From NCBI GenBank assembly GCA_029194725.1, contig JARFXQ010000007.1:124001-188000 (forward strand): DNA of 64,000 nt. The letters run 5' to 3'. The DNA comes from Nitrospira sp. GTDB lineage: Bacteria; Nitrospirota; Nitrospiria; Nitrospirales; Nitrospiraceae. Each line of letters opens with the position of its first letter. Position 1 is the stretch's first letter. The notes below the pieces were generated by a model. The model saw only the letters and a list, made by a program, of their open reading frames with translations. It did no database searches and was not told where the DNA came from. The position numbers and the translations under genes were made by a program. Shown here piece by piece: positions 25,510 through 34,900 of this stretch.

Positions 25510-25940
25510 AAAAGGGAGTCAAACGAAGCGATCGGGCGCAGCAAAGGCGGACGAACAACCAACACCCACGCGACATGCGATGCGCTTGGCAATCCCACGG
25601 GCTTTCATCTCACGTCAGACCAGGCGCACGATCTACAGGGGGCCGAGGTTGTTCTGACGGAGATAACGGCGCAAGCACTGGTTGCGGACAAGGCGTATGA
25701 TGCGGATGAACGGGTGATCGAACCCTTGCGGAAGGTAGGGACAATCATTGTTATCCCGCCAAAATCGAACAGACAACACAAGCGCGATTACGATGAAGAG
25801 TTATATAAAGACCGCCATCTGATTGAGACCTTTTTGCCACACTCAAACAATACCGCGCCCTCGCCACCCGCTACGATAAACGCGCTTCTACATTCCTCTC
25901 CGATGTCTATATGGCCGCCTCAATTATATGGCTTAATTGA
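25510..25940 (+). pseudogene. IS5-like transposase C-terminal remnant (frameshifted)
   Basis: One frame reads NEAIGRSKGGRTTNTHA, CDALGNPTGFHL, LVADKAYDADERV, VIPPKSNRQHKRDYDEELYK and DRHLIETF, the DDE-type core of an IS5-family transposase. After a T-run near 25831 the match moves to the next frame (ATLKQYRALATRYDKRAS, then FLSDVYMAASIIWLN and TGA at 25938-25940). One lost base in the T-run explains the shift. The N-terminal half is absent and joins the methyltransferase fragment. Confidence 0.82.
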
Positions 25941-25956
25941 CGACACGCCCTAGCTC

Positions 25957-26895
25957 TCAGCGGTCCAGTGCCAGATCCCATTTCTCCCCGAAGTTTAGAT
26001 CCCAAAAATCCGGTTCATATTTTAAGAGCCCTCCCGCAGGGGTAAAGGTAAACTCGCCAAAATAGACTCGCCCCTTAACGTTGTACAAATCGACGCGAAC
26101 GAACCCGAACTCGGCCGACAGTCTTGCTGCGAGTGTAAGCATCTCTTCCAAATTGACCGGCTTTGGCATCCACGATCGTGCCCCACTTATCCCATCGGAG
26201 AAATCGAGGAGATTCCACATTGTGTCAAAAGATGGGTTGATGTCGTGCGTATGATTCCGAACAAGAATTTGCTCCGGCGTTCCGTTAAAACAGGAGAATT
26301 TATAATCGAGCGGTGGACTCCCGTCCTCATTGGTCAAGTATTCCTCAATCACAATCAGGGGTTTAATGCCATAGTATTGATATTCACGTTCCTTCCAGTA
26401 ATAGTCGCTGGCCAGCCAGCCTGAGACCTGACGAATAATCGCCTCGCGATCCACCTCGCCTCTGACAATGATCACTTGTCCGCTTGAGTGGTTCGGCTTG
26501 ATCACATAGTCCGCCGGCAGCCGATCAAACGGGATCTCACGAGGGTCGTCACCGTGCCATAAGAGCTTGATCAGATACTCCTCCCCTACCCTGCCGGCCA
26601 CATGGGCTCGCACGACATACTTATCGGTCAGCTGCCGAAACCGCGGAGGCATGTCGCCCCTGTTCCAGGTAACCATCCGCCAGAACATCTTCTCCGTAAA
26701 GGTCTGAGGATTCACCAGATTGAGCGGTTTACCATGGAGACGCGAATATCGGCGCAACAGGAAGGCCTCGCCCTCGGCTCGCCGCATGACTCGGCGCTTG
26801 ACGTCCCGATATTGAACGACGAGGTTTTGCAACCGACTGTCACGTAACCTGACACGAAGCGCTGCAATCCCGATCGGTTGAACAAAATCCTTCAT
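25957..26895 (-). CDS. TupA-like ATP-grasp protein
   Basis: A 312-residue protein of the TupA-like ATP-grasp family, which takes part in surface polymer (teichuronopeptide or polysaccharide) decoration in other bacteria. Family traits are NPQTFTEKMFWRMV at about residue 62, LTDKYVVRAHVAGRVGEEYLIKLLW, DYVIKPNHSSGQVIIV, LIVIEEYLTNEDGSPPLDYKFSCFNG and a metal-binding end FGFVRVDLYNVKGRVYFGEFTFTPAGGL. It is complete but isolated among IS remnants, so it was probably carried in or left over from a larger cluster. The acceptor is unknown. Confidence 0.82.
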   Translation of the reverse strand: MKDFVQPIGIAALRVRLRDSRLQNLVVQYRDVKRRVMRRAEGEAFLLRRYSRLHGKPLNLVNPQTFTEKMFWRMVTWNRGDMPPRFRQLTDKYVVRAHVAGRVGEEYLIKLLWHGDDPREIPFDRLPADYVIKPNHSSGQVIIVRGEVDREAIIRQVSGWLASDYYWKEREYQYYGIKPLIVIEEYLTNEDGSPPLDYKFSCFNGTPEQILVRNHTHDINPSFDTMWNLLDFSDGISGARSWMPKPVNLEEMLTLAARLSAEFGFVRVDLYNVKGRVYFGEFTFTPAGGLLKYEPDFWDLNFGEKWDLALDR

Positions 26896-27087
26896 TATTC
26901 CCTCTTAGATCTCTTATGTTCTATCTGAGCCTTCCTAACATTTGGACACCGGACGAGCCTAGAGCTGTGTAACTTGCCTGTCAAGTGCTAAGTAGCCTCT
27001 TGTAGCTAGCACATCATATGTATATGTCCGATTTTAGTGACACGCGAAGTGTCCGGTCAAGGGTGGAGCCTCAACCCTATTCTCCGG

Positions 27088-27345
27088 CTACGTTGGGCTG
27101 AGCGCCAGGATCTTACTTCGTGCCAGGACTGCGAGGGCCTTGTGGACCGGAGTCGTGAGTCTGAACGGCGTACGTCGGGCATGATGGATGACTTTGCCTA
27201 CCGTGTTGAGCACCAAAACGCGCAGAGAGTTGGACCGAGCCTCCGAGAAAACTCCGGGTAAGGTCAGCCGCCTCACCGCACTGAGCTCATTGTGGATGAG
27301 GGCGTTAAGCCGGACCCAGGCGGCGTTGGCATTAAACTTTTAGCT
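27088..27345 (-). pseudogene. Transposase C-terminal remnant (IS1380/IS4-like)
   Basis: The minus strand reads FNANAAWVRLNALIHNELSA, VRRLTLPGVFSEARSNSLRV, LVLNTVGKVIHHARRTPFRL and KALAVLARSKI with a stop at 27088-27090. This is the hydrophobic/basic tail seen in IS1380-type and related DDE transposases. Everything upstream is missing. Confidence 0.6.
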
Positions 27346-27398
27346 GGGAAGCACCACAACCGCTAACTCGTTCTTCGCAACATCGAAAGTAATATAGG

Positions 27399-27524
27399 AT
27401 GAAGCTCGGCTTCGTCAAAGGACTGAATAACAAGATCCGGGTGATTCAACGGAGCGTCTATGGCTATCGGAATGAGGAGTACATGCGGCTCAAGATTCTC
27501 ACGGCCTTCTTGCCGAAAAAATAA
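27399..27524 (+). pseudogene. ISL3-like transposase C-terminal remnant
   Basis: A 41-codon frame reads LGFVKGLNNKIRVIQRSVYG and YRNEEYMRLKILTAFLP, then stops. This is the typical C-terminal end of ISL3-type transposases (EGLNNKIRVIQRRAYGYRDEEYLRLKVLT). The rest of the element is not present. Confidence 0.75.
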
Positions 27525-27596
27525 GCAGCATGCACCCACACGAATCTGCGTTGAGTCTGACGAAAAGAGGTCGAGAGAATTTTCTTATCGCGTATC

Positions 27597-27941
27597 TCAC
27601 CGGGACACGACCTTGAAGGTATCTCCAGCCATAATGATCCCCTCCGTGCCGTCGGCGAGTTTGACCTTGAAGCCGTCATAATCCTGGCCGTGATAGACGC
27701 CGACGGCTTTTGTCTTTTCACCCGCCTTCAGAACCGCAATGACCTTCCCCGGTTGAACAGTCGCACCCGAAGATTCAGAAGAAGCAGGCGTCTGGTCTAT
27801 GCTGTGAACCTCCGTCGGCTTTTCAATCAAGAGGAGCATCTCGCGGTTCTCGCATCCAAGTTGGACTGACACACTCACAATTAATAGAACCAACAGGGCA
27901 AGGTGCTCACCAAAATGTCTTTCGACTGTACGGACCCACAT
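27597..27941 (-). CDS. Small exported protein with SH3-like tail
   Basis: A 114-residue protein with a hydrophobic N-terminal segment (HLALLVLLIVSVSVQLGC) that could be a lipoprotein signal, although QLGC is a poor lipobox. The rest includes GKVIAVLKAGEKTKAVGVYHG, DYDGFKVKLADGTEGIIMAG and DTFKVV, which looks like a bacterial SH3-type beta barrel. The role is unknown; such domains often bind cell wall. It lies 18 bases downstream of the methyltransferase gene on the same strand. Confidence 0.6.
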   Translation of the reverse strand: MWVRTVERHFGEHLALLVLLIVSVSVQLGCENREMLLLIEKPTEVHSIDQTPASSESSGATVQPGKVIAVLKAGEKTKAVGVYHGQDYDGFKVKLADGTEGIIMAGDTFKVVSR

Positions 27942-27959
27942 ATTTTTCGTGTGCTCCTC

Positions 27960-28619
27960 TCAATAAATGATCCCCCCGACCACCCAGTGTCGATAGTCCG
28001 GGATGTCGATCAACAATCGCGTGAGATTCATACGGGCCAGCTGAGAACCGATCTCATCCTCCGTAAAAGCGGCAAGCAGAGAATTGTAGAAATCTCGGCG
28101 TAAAATGTCCGGCTCGTCGGCGGCATACTGGTCAACAATGGCCTGTGCCGCTTCCGGCGAGTCTGGCCGCAGCAGATCCATTACCAGCACCGGCGCGCCA
28201 GGTTTCACCAGCTGGCGAAGCTTCTGCCAGAACTGCAACGGATTCGGCAGATGATGAAGGAGGCTGTTGGAAATAACGGCATCGACGATTCTCGCGCCAG
28301 CCACATCTTCAAACCGTTCGCATCGTAATGTGATGCGATCAGTCAGCCCTGCTTGCTTCACCGCCAGGTCTCCCAACTGAATCATTGGCGCTGAGGCATC
28401 GACCCCGATGACCTGGCAAGCCGGATAGAGCTTGGCAAACCGAATGGGAATATCAGCCGGCCCGCAGCCGAGATCCAATACCTTCCCCTTGGCAAACTCC
28501 GGGAAGTATTCTTTAAAACGATCGACGAATCCCTGATTCTCCTCGACAAAATCAGCACGCGCATAGGCCTCGGCCTGCTTCGGATCGTCCATGAGTTCTG
28601 GCTCAAGGATACGGTCCAT
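27960..28619 (-). CDS. Class I SAM-dependent methyltransferase
   Basis: A 219-residue methyltransferase with the SAM-binding motif VLDLGCGPADIP near residue 48, VIGVDASAPMI after beta-2 and a DAVISNSLLHHL motif near residue 113. Substrate unknown. The ATG at 28619 is preferred: it overlaps the MOSC stop by one base (TGATG); a GTG at 28622 is also in frame. It belongs to the prmA-MOSC-methyltransferase run. A diverged copy of its last 67 codons lies at 25302-25507 beside transposase debris. Confidence 0.85.
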   Translation of the reverse strand: MDRILEPELMDDPKQAEAYARADFVEENQGFVDRFKEYFPEFAKGKVLDLGCGPADIPIRFAKLYPACQVIGVDASAPMIQLGDLAVKQAGLTDRITLRCERFEDVAGARIVDAVISNSLLHHLPNPLQFWQKLRQLVKPGAPVLVMDLLRPDSPEAAQAIVDQYAADEPDILRRDFYNSLLAAFTEDEIGSQLARMNLTRLLIDIPDYRHWVVGGIIY

Positions 28620-29128
28620 CACGAATCCTCCTTCGTCTTCAGCTCCTGGCGGATTCTCACCGCGTCTCCCGGTCGCACAACTCCGCCTTGCAACACTTTC
28701 GCATAGACACGACTCCAGCCTGGGTTGACCTTCTGCGAAATACGCGTGAAGTCATCGTCTCGAAACCAGCGCCCATTATGGCTGCAGGGCGTCGTATAAC
28801 TGGTCACTTCGAGTTCAACTTCTGGTCCGATCGCCAATCGAACGCCTGGCCGAACGAGTCCCCAATCTAATCCCGCCACGGTCAGATTTTCACCGGATGA
28901 TCCGGCATCGATCGGGTGACCTTCTTCTTGAAGTCGTTCAATGAGTTCGAGCGAATACAAACAGACGGCCCGCTCAGGTCCACCGTGAAACTTGAGGTTC
29001 CGCTGCCGATCGCCATCCAAACCCCGGTTGCTCAGCTTCCCTTCCCAAACAGGAAGTTTCGGGACTCCGCCATCAGAAACGTTGATCTGATGGACATGTG
29101 GGTACAGCGGCCTGGAGGACATCGTCAA
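28619..29128 (-). CDS. MOSC domain protein
   Basis: A 169-residue single MOSC domain, a fold used to bind sulfur carriers or molybdenum cofactor. Family traits are NRGLDGDRQRNLKFHGGPER near residue 33, YSLELIERLQEEGHPIDAGSSGENLTV and the conserved cysteine in TTPCSHN. The ATG at 29128 overlaps the prmA stop (ATGA), and the stop overlaps the next gene. Whether it acts on molybdenum cofactor or on another substrate cannot be told. Confidence 0.85.
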   Translation of the reverse strand: MTMSSRPLYPHVHQINVSDGGVPKLPVWEGKLSNRGLDGDRQRNLKFHGGPERAVCLYSLELIERLQEEGHPIDAGSSGENLTVAGLDWGLVRPGVRLAIGPEVELEVTSYTTPCSHNGRWFRDDDFTRISQKVNPGWSRVYAKVLQGGVVRPGDAVRIRQELKTKEDS

Positions 29129-30036
29129 GCCTCTCCGTCGCAGGATTCCGGTCTGAAGAATTTCATTGCCACCCAGCCCTCATCCTGGGATCGTTCCGAG
29201 CACACCAAGCCAAGACACGAAAATCGATCGACGATCTCGTCCTGCTGCTCGACAAGTATGCCGGAGACCATGATTCTTGCCCCTTGCAACCCAGAACATG
29301 CCAAATCATCGGCAAGGTCCAAGATCGTTTGCCGGTCGAGATTGGCCAACACAAGATCAGCGGCCCTCCGCCTTTCTTGGGATAAATCAGTCAACGTGCC
29401 GCAGAGGACTTCAATCCGATTCTTCAAACCATTCTGCACGACAGACTCTCGCGCACAATCTACCGCGACAGAATCATTCTCGACTCCGATGGCAGATGCC
29501 GCGCCGAGCTTGACCGCTGCCATAGCTAGAATTGCGCTCCCGGTGCCCACATCCAAAACCTGCTCACCGCCGTGAATCTCTTCTTGCAGCCGCTCCAGAA
29601 CCATGCGAGTCGTCGCATGGTGACCGGTACCAAACGCTTGCTTGGGATCCAAGACAATTTCGATGTCCTGAGGAGCGAGCGTGATCGATTCCCAACTGGG
29701 GCGAATGACCAGGCGACCGATTCGAAGCGGTTTCACGGAGCGCGTCCATGTCTCGTTCCAATCCTGAGCCGGCACTCGTGTCACGGACAGAGAAACCCCA
29801 TCAGGCGATGGTACGAGTTTCGAAAGGATTGACCGAACTGAAGCTAGCCGCTCCTTATTCCATTGGTCTTCAGGCCAGTAGAGATGGACCGCCCCTTCAT
29901 CCTCCCAGGCACCCTGCAAAGTAGAATCGTCGAGTCTGCTCAACAACTCGGCCACATCGAGTTTTTCCTGAATACAAACATCAATCGAGTCATTCACCAT
30001 CGTGATCCGCCATTCGCAGCCGGTGAACCGTTTCAT
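29125..30036 (-). CDS. prmA: Ribosomal protein L11 methyltransferase
   Basis: A 303-residue enzyme that trimethylates ribosomal protein L11. Typical traits are LDPKQAFGTGHHATTRMVLE near residue 131, the SAM motif VLDVGTGSAILAMAAVKLGA and VENDSVAVDCARESV. The family's NILA-like stretch reads VLANLDRQTI here. The start is uncertain: a GTG at 30090 would overlap the divergent MutS-like gene, while ATG 30036 gives the usual N-terminal length. It heads a three-gene coupled run with MOSC and methyltransferase genes. Confidence 0.86.
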   Translation of the reverse strand: MKRFTGCEWRITMVNDSIDVCIQEKLDVAELLSRLDDSTLQGAWEDEGAVHLYWPEDQWNKERLASVRSILSKLVPSPDGVSLSVTRVPAQDWNETWTRSVKPLRIGRLVIRPSWESITLAPQDIEIVLDPKQAFGTGHHATTRMVLERLQEEIHGGEQVLDVGTGSAILAMAAVKLGAASAIGVENDSVAVDCARESVVQNGLKNRIEVLCGTLTDLSQERRRAADLVLANLDRQTILDLADDLACSGLQGARIMVSGILVEQQDEIVDRFSCLGLVCSERSQDEGWVAMKFFRPESCDGEA

Positions 30037-30077
30037 GATTTGACGTCCACCATCTGTTCCCAGTAAGGTCGCCTGAT

Positions 30078-31937
30078 ATGGCAAGCTCACGCATCGCCCA
30101 GCTTGAAACGATTATCCGGCGCACCGACCACCTCATCTCTCAGGGAATCAGGACCAGCGCTACGTTCACCCGATGGCGGCTGGCTATTTTCCTCACCGGC
30201 CTCGTCGGCACCGTGACCCTCTACAAGCTCAACTGGTATCACAGCGGCAACCTGGCGCTCGGAGCATTCCTTACCATTTTCGTCACCGTGGCCGCGTATC
30301 ATAACAGGGTGGAAATCAGGATTCATCGGCTCCGTCAATGGAAGCAGATCAAGTTGGCTCATCTGGCTCGAATGGCGCTGGATTGGGCCGCGATTGTTCC
30401 AAGAGCCGGTGAAGGTCCGCGGTCTCATCCATACGCCGCTGACCTGGATCTCTTTGGCCCACATTCGCTGACTCATCTTCTCGACACGACCGTATCCGAC
30501 CATGGGAGAGAGCGCTTGCAGAGCTGGCTGCTGGAGCAACCCCCTTCCCCCGCTCATTGGCACACACGACAATGCTTGGTGAAAGACCTGGCGCCTCGTT
30601 CCTTATTTCGCGACCGGCTTGCGCTCGAAGCCAAGCTTACGGGAGACCAAGAAATCAACGGGAGGCGGTTGGCCGCTGTGCTGGAACATCCGACCGGCTT
30701 GCCTTACTTAGACGCCATACTTGCTGGTCAGAGCCTCCTTGCTCTTGCCACGATAGGCCTTGCCTCGGCTTCTATGCTCGGCCTGCTTCCCGGTTATTGG
30801 ATGTTTTCGTTCGCAGCCTATGTGCTGATTTACTTCATGACTGATCAAGGGGAAGAATTGCTGGAACATGCCGTCGGGCTTCATCATGAAACTGAGCGGC
30901 TTGCCACGGTTCTCGGTTACATTGAGCGACATGCAAGACGACGAGATACGCCACTTGCATCAGCCTGGGCGAACTTGATCGGTGCAGCCAGTCCCAGACT
31001 GCATCTCAACCGCGCAGCACGCACGCTCCATGCGATCAGCATCAAGGCCCATCCCCTCGTGCATCTGGCCATCAACGCGCTGTGCCCATGGGATCTGTGG
31101 TTCACTCGGCAACTGATTCAGATCCAGCACGAAATTAAGACTGCGCTCCCTCACTGGCTTGATTGTTTGGCCGAAATCGAAGCAGCCTCGGCTCTGGCAA
31201 CCTTTGCGTATCTCCATCCCGATTACACATGGCCCGCCCCCCTCATCACAACCGGTGAACAGAACGGCACACCGCCTGCTTTCAACGCCGACCGACTCGG
31301 TCATCCATTACTACCGGCTAAGACCCGGGTTGCAAACGACGTTCGTTTGAAGGGACTCGGCTCCATTCATCTGATTACCGGCTCCAACATGTCCGGTAAG
31401 AGCACTTTCTTACGAACGATCGGTATTAACCTCTGTCTGGCGCAGGCCGGCGCCCCTGTCTGCGCCTATTCATTTGAATGGACCTGGAGCAGGCTGGCCT
31501 GTTGCATCCGCGTCGATGACTCCCTTGATGCCGGTCTGTCGTTCTTTTACGCCGAGGTGAAACGGCTGAAAACAATCCTTGACGCAACCAAGGAACGCAG
31601 CTTGCCACCCGTACTGTTCCTGATCGATGAAATCTTCAAAGGCACCAACAACCGGGAGCGACTCATCGGCAGCCGTGCCTACATCACCGCACTGTCGCAA
31701 GGACAGGGCTTCGGCCTCGTGAGCACTCACGATTTGGAGCTGGCAGAGCTGGAATCAACAATACCGGGTTTGTGCAACGCGCACTTTCAGGAAACCGTGT
31801 CGGCCGGTACACTCGAGTTTGATTACCGGCTCCGACCAGGCCCTTGCCCCACGACGAACGCGCTGAGAATCATGGAACTGGAAGGCCTGCCGATCTTCTC
31901 AACTCCAAATATCAGGCAGAATGGCCCTCGCGAATGA
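30078..31937 (+). CDS. Membrane-anchored MutS-like ATPase
   Basis: A 619-residue protein with two N-terminal membrane segments (about residues 31-48 and 55-72), a further hydrophobic pair near 210-260, and a C-terminal MutS domain V ATPase. Walker A is GSNMSGKST at about residue 434; Walker B is LFLIDEIFKGTNNRERL at about 515, followed by LVSTHDLELAELE. It lacks the mismatch-recognition and connector domains, so it is not a repair MutS. Related membrane MutS-like proteins are widespread, with unknown function. The stop overlaps the next gene (ATGA at 31934). Confidence 0.85.
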   Translation: MASSRIAQLETIIRRTDHLISQGIRTSATFTRWRLAIFLTGLVGTVTLYKLNWYHSGNLALGAFLTIFVTVAAYHNRVEIRIHRLRQWKQIKLAHLARMALDWAAIVPRAGEGPRSHPYAADLDLFGPHSLTHLLDTTVSDHGRERLQSWLLEQPPSPAHWHTRQCLVKDLAPRSLFRDRLALEAKLTGDQEINGRRLAAVLEHPTGLPYLDAILAGQSLLALATIGLASASMLGLLPGYWMFSFAAYVLIYFMTDQGEELLEHAVGLHHETERLATVLGYIERHARRRDTPLASAWANLIGAASPRLHLNRAARTLHAISIKAHPLVHLAINALCPWDLWFTRQLIQIQHEIKTALPHWLDCLAEIEAASALATFAYLHPDYTWPAPLITTGEQNGTPPAFNADRLGHPLLPAKTRVANDVRLKGLGSIHLITGSNMSGKSTFLRTIGINLCLAQAGAPVCAYSFEWTWSRLACCIRVDDSLDAGLSFFYAEVKRLKTILDATKERSLPPVLFLIDEIFKGTNNRERLIGSRAYITALSQGQGFGLVSTHDLELAELESTIPGLCNAHFQETVSAGTLEFDYRLRPGPCPTTNALRIMELEGLPIFSTPNIRQNGPRE

Positions 31938-34900
31938 CCACTTCGGCCGATCCCGAAACTCAACCTCCGTCGCATCCCCTTCGCGGTCTCTTGATCGCCC
32001 AATTTTGCGGCGCGTTCAACGATAACGCATGGAAACTGATGGTCGCCTTACTCGCCATCAGGCAAGCCACAGCAGGTATGGCACCGGGCCCCCAACTGGA
32101 GACAGTCGCCCAGACCCAGACCGCGATGGCCTTTGTTATTTTTACGCTACCGTTGGTGTTCCTCTCTCTCGTCGGAGGCACATTGGCCGATCGCGTGAGC
32201 AAACGGACGGTCATCATCGCCATCAAAATTGTCGAGGTATGTCTGATGTCCGCCGGCACCGTCGCACTCTGGCTCAATCCCACCGGTGGCATTCTCCCCT
32301 TCATCGTCTTATGCGGCATGGGCGTGCATAGCGCGCTCTTCAGTCCATCAAAGTATGGAATTCTACCTGAATTGATCCCGCATGAACGACTTGCCGTCGG
32401 TAACGGTCTGTTGGAGATGTGGACCTTTGCGGCCATTCTAACCGGCACCGCTGCCGGAGGATTTCTATTACAGATGTCCGGAGACCACACCTGGCTGGCT
32501 CCGCTCGTATTGACCGGACTGTCGGTCCTCGGACTCACAAACGCTTTTAAGATTCCACGAGTGTCGCCCGCCCGTGCTGCAGGAGGGGTGGGAGTCACAG
32601 CCAAAGGCGCATGGGCAGCGATTCAATCCGAACTGATGTTGCGCATGGCCATTCCCATGGAAATCATGTTCTGGACGATTGCGAGCCTGTTCGCGCAGAA
32701 CGTGCTCGTCTACGCAAAAGCCGTCTTGCACCTGTCTGATGCGATGTCAGGCCTTCCGCTCACCATTCTGTCGATAGGCATAGGAATCGGCGCAATGCTT
32801 GTTGGACGAATCTCCCGGAACCGGGTCGAGTACGGACTCATTCCGTTAGGTGCCATCGGCGTGTTTTTGATCCTGCTGTCGCTCGGCATCCTGACACCCC
32901 CGTTGACAGGAACCTTCCTCATGATGGGAGTGCTGGGAATTTCCAGTTCTTTCATTTTTGTTCCGTTGAACGCCATCCTCCAGTGGAAATCCCCGTCTGA
33001 TCGCCGCGGCGCCGTCATTTCGTTTTCCAACACCTGCGTCTTCACCGGTATCTTGTTCGGATCACTGGTAGGCGGTTCCTTGGCCAACGCCGGCCTCTCG
33101 ACAACCGGCATTTTTTTGGCCGCTGCGGCAATGACATTGGGTGGCATCTGGTGGGCGCTTTGGTGCTTGCCTGACACGTTTATTCGGCTGGTGTTGGTCG
33201 TTCTCACAAACACACTCTATCGCCTCCGCATCGTCGGCCAGTCTCATGTTCCACAATCCGGTGGAGCGCTCCTCGTTCCCAATCACGTCTCCTTCATCGA
33301 CGGCTTGCTGCTGATCGCCAGTTTGGATCGCCCCGTGCGTTTCGTCGTCGATTCGCAATATGCCGGGCAACCGATCTTCAAACCCTTCATGAAGGCGCTC
33401 AGGGTCATTCCCATTTCCTCGCATGAAGGCTTGCGAGTGATTCTGCGGGCACTCCGCGAAGCCGGTTCTGCCGTCGATAATGGAAATCTCGTGTGCATTT
33501 TTCCTGAGGGCCAGATCACACGCACTGGAACGCTCTTGCCGTTCCGACGGGGATTCGAACGGATCGTGAAAGGACGAACCGCCCCCATCATCCCAGTTCA
33601 CCTGGACCGCGTCTGGGGTAGTATCTTCAGTTTCAATCGCGGTCGCTTTCTCTGGAAAATGCCGGAACGACTCCCCTATCCCGTTACGATTTCGTTCGGC
33701 GCACCGCTGCCGACGGATACCTCGGCGCACGAGCTGCGCGGGAAGATTCGAGAGCTCGGCGAAGCAGCCTGGAAGCTCAGAAAGCCAAGTCGAAGGCCGC
33801 TCCATCGTCAATTTATTTCATCGATGCGTCGCGCTCCTTTCCGCTTAGCCATGGCCGACCAGAATCGCCCCCGCGTTACATCCCTACAAGCCCTGATCGG
33901 ATCGATCGTCCTTGCGAGGGTCCTGCAGCCCTACTGGCAAGGCCAAGAACGGGTTGGCGTCCTGCTTCCTCCGACCGTTGCCGCAGCCTTAGTCAATGTC
34001 GCCGCAACCCTCTGTGGCAAAACCATCGTGAACTTGAACTACACGGTTGGGAAATCCGGCTTAGAGGCCGCTGTACGTCTTGCCGGTCTGCGCACGATGG
34101 TGACCAGCCGTACCTTCGTCGAAAAAGCCAAAGTCGAGCTGCCGGATGGACCGTCGGTGATCTGGTTGGAGACCGTGGTCAAGACGATCGATTTCGGCCA
34201 AAAAGTGTTGGCTGCGCTGCTGGCCCTGTTCGCTCCCTGCCGTGTCATCGAACGAGCCTGCGGGCAGCTGACCCCGATCACTCCCGACAGTCTGGCCACG
34301 ATCATCTTCAGCAGCGGCAGCACCGGAGAGCCCAAAGGCGTCATGCTCACGCACTTCAACATCGACATGAACAGTCAAGGCGCCACGCAGGTACTGCATC
34401 TCTATCAAGACGAACGGGTCCTCGGCATCCTCCCGTTCTTTCACTCCTTCGGATACATGGTGTTCTGGTTTGTGATGTCCAATAACGCCGCCATGATTTT
34501 TCATCCTTCGCCGCTCGACGCGACGGCGATCGGCGAGCTCATCCGAAACTATCGCATCACCTTCCTCGTCACCACACCGACATTCCTGCAACTCTATTCC
34601 CGCCGCTGCACACCGGAACAGTTCAGCTCGGTGCGGGTCATCCTCACCGGGGCAGAAAAACTCCAGGCACGACTCTCTCAAGCGATCGAAGATAAGTTCG
34701 GAGTGTGCCCGATCGAAGGCTATGGAGTCACGGAATGCGCCCCTGTCATCGCCGTTAATTGCCCTGACTTCCGCGCGGCCGGCTACTATCAACCGGCTTC
34801 GCGTCGAGGTACCGTCGGTCAGCCACTTCCCGGTGTGGCTGTGCAGATTGTCGATCCTGATAGTTACACTCCACTGCCCGCCGGCGCACCGGGAATGTTG

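Larger units (their letters stand above)
26896..27596. other. Transposon-remnant interval
   Basis: About 700 bases with no intact gene. It holds two transposase tails on opposite strands (27088-27345 and 27399-27524, listed separately). The first 190 bases contain the leader of the TupA-like gene and nothing else recognised. Confidence 0.55.
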
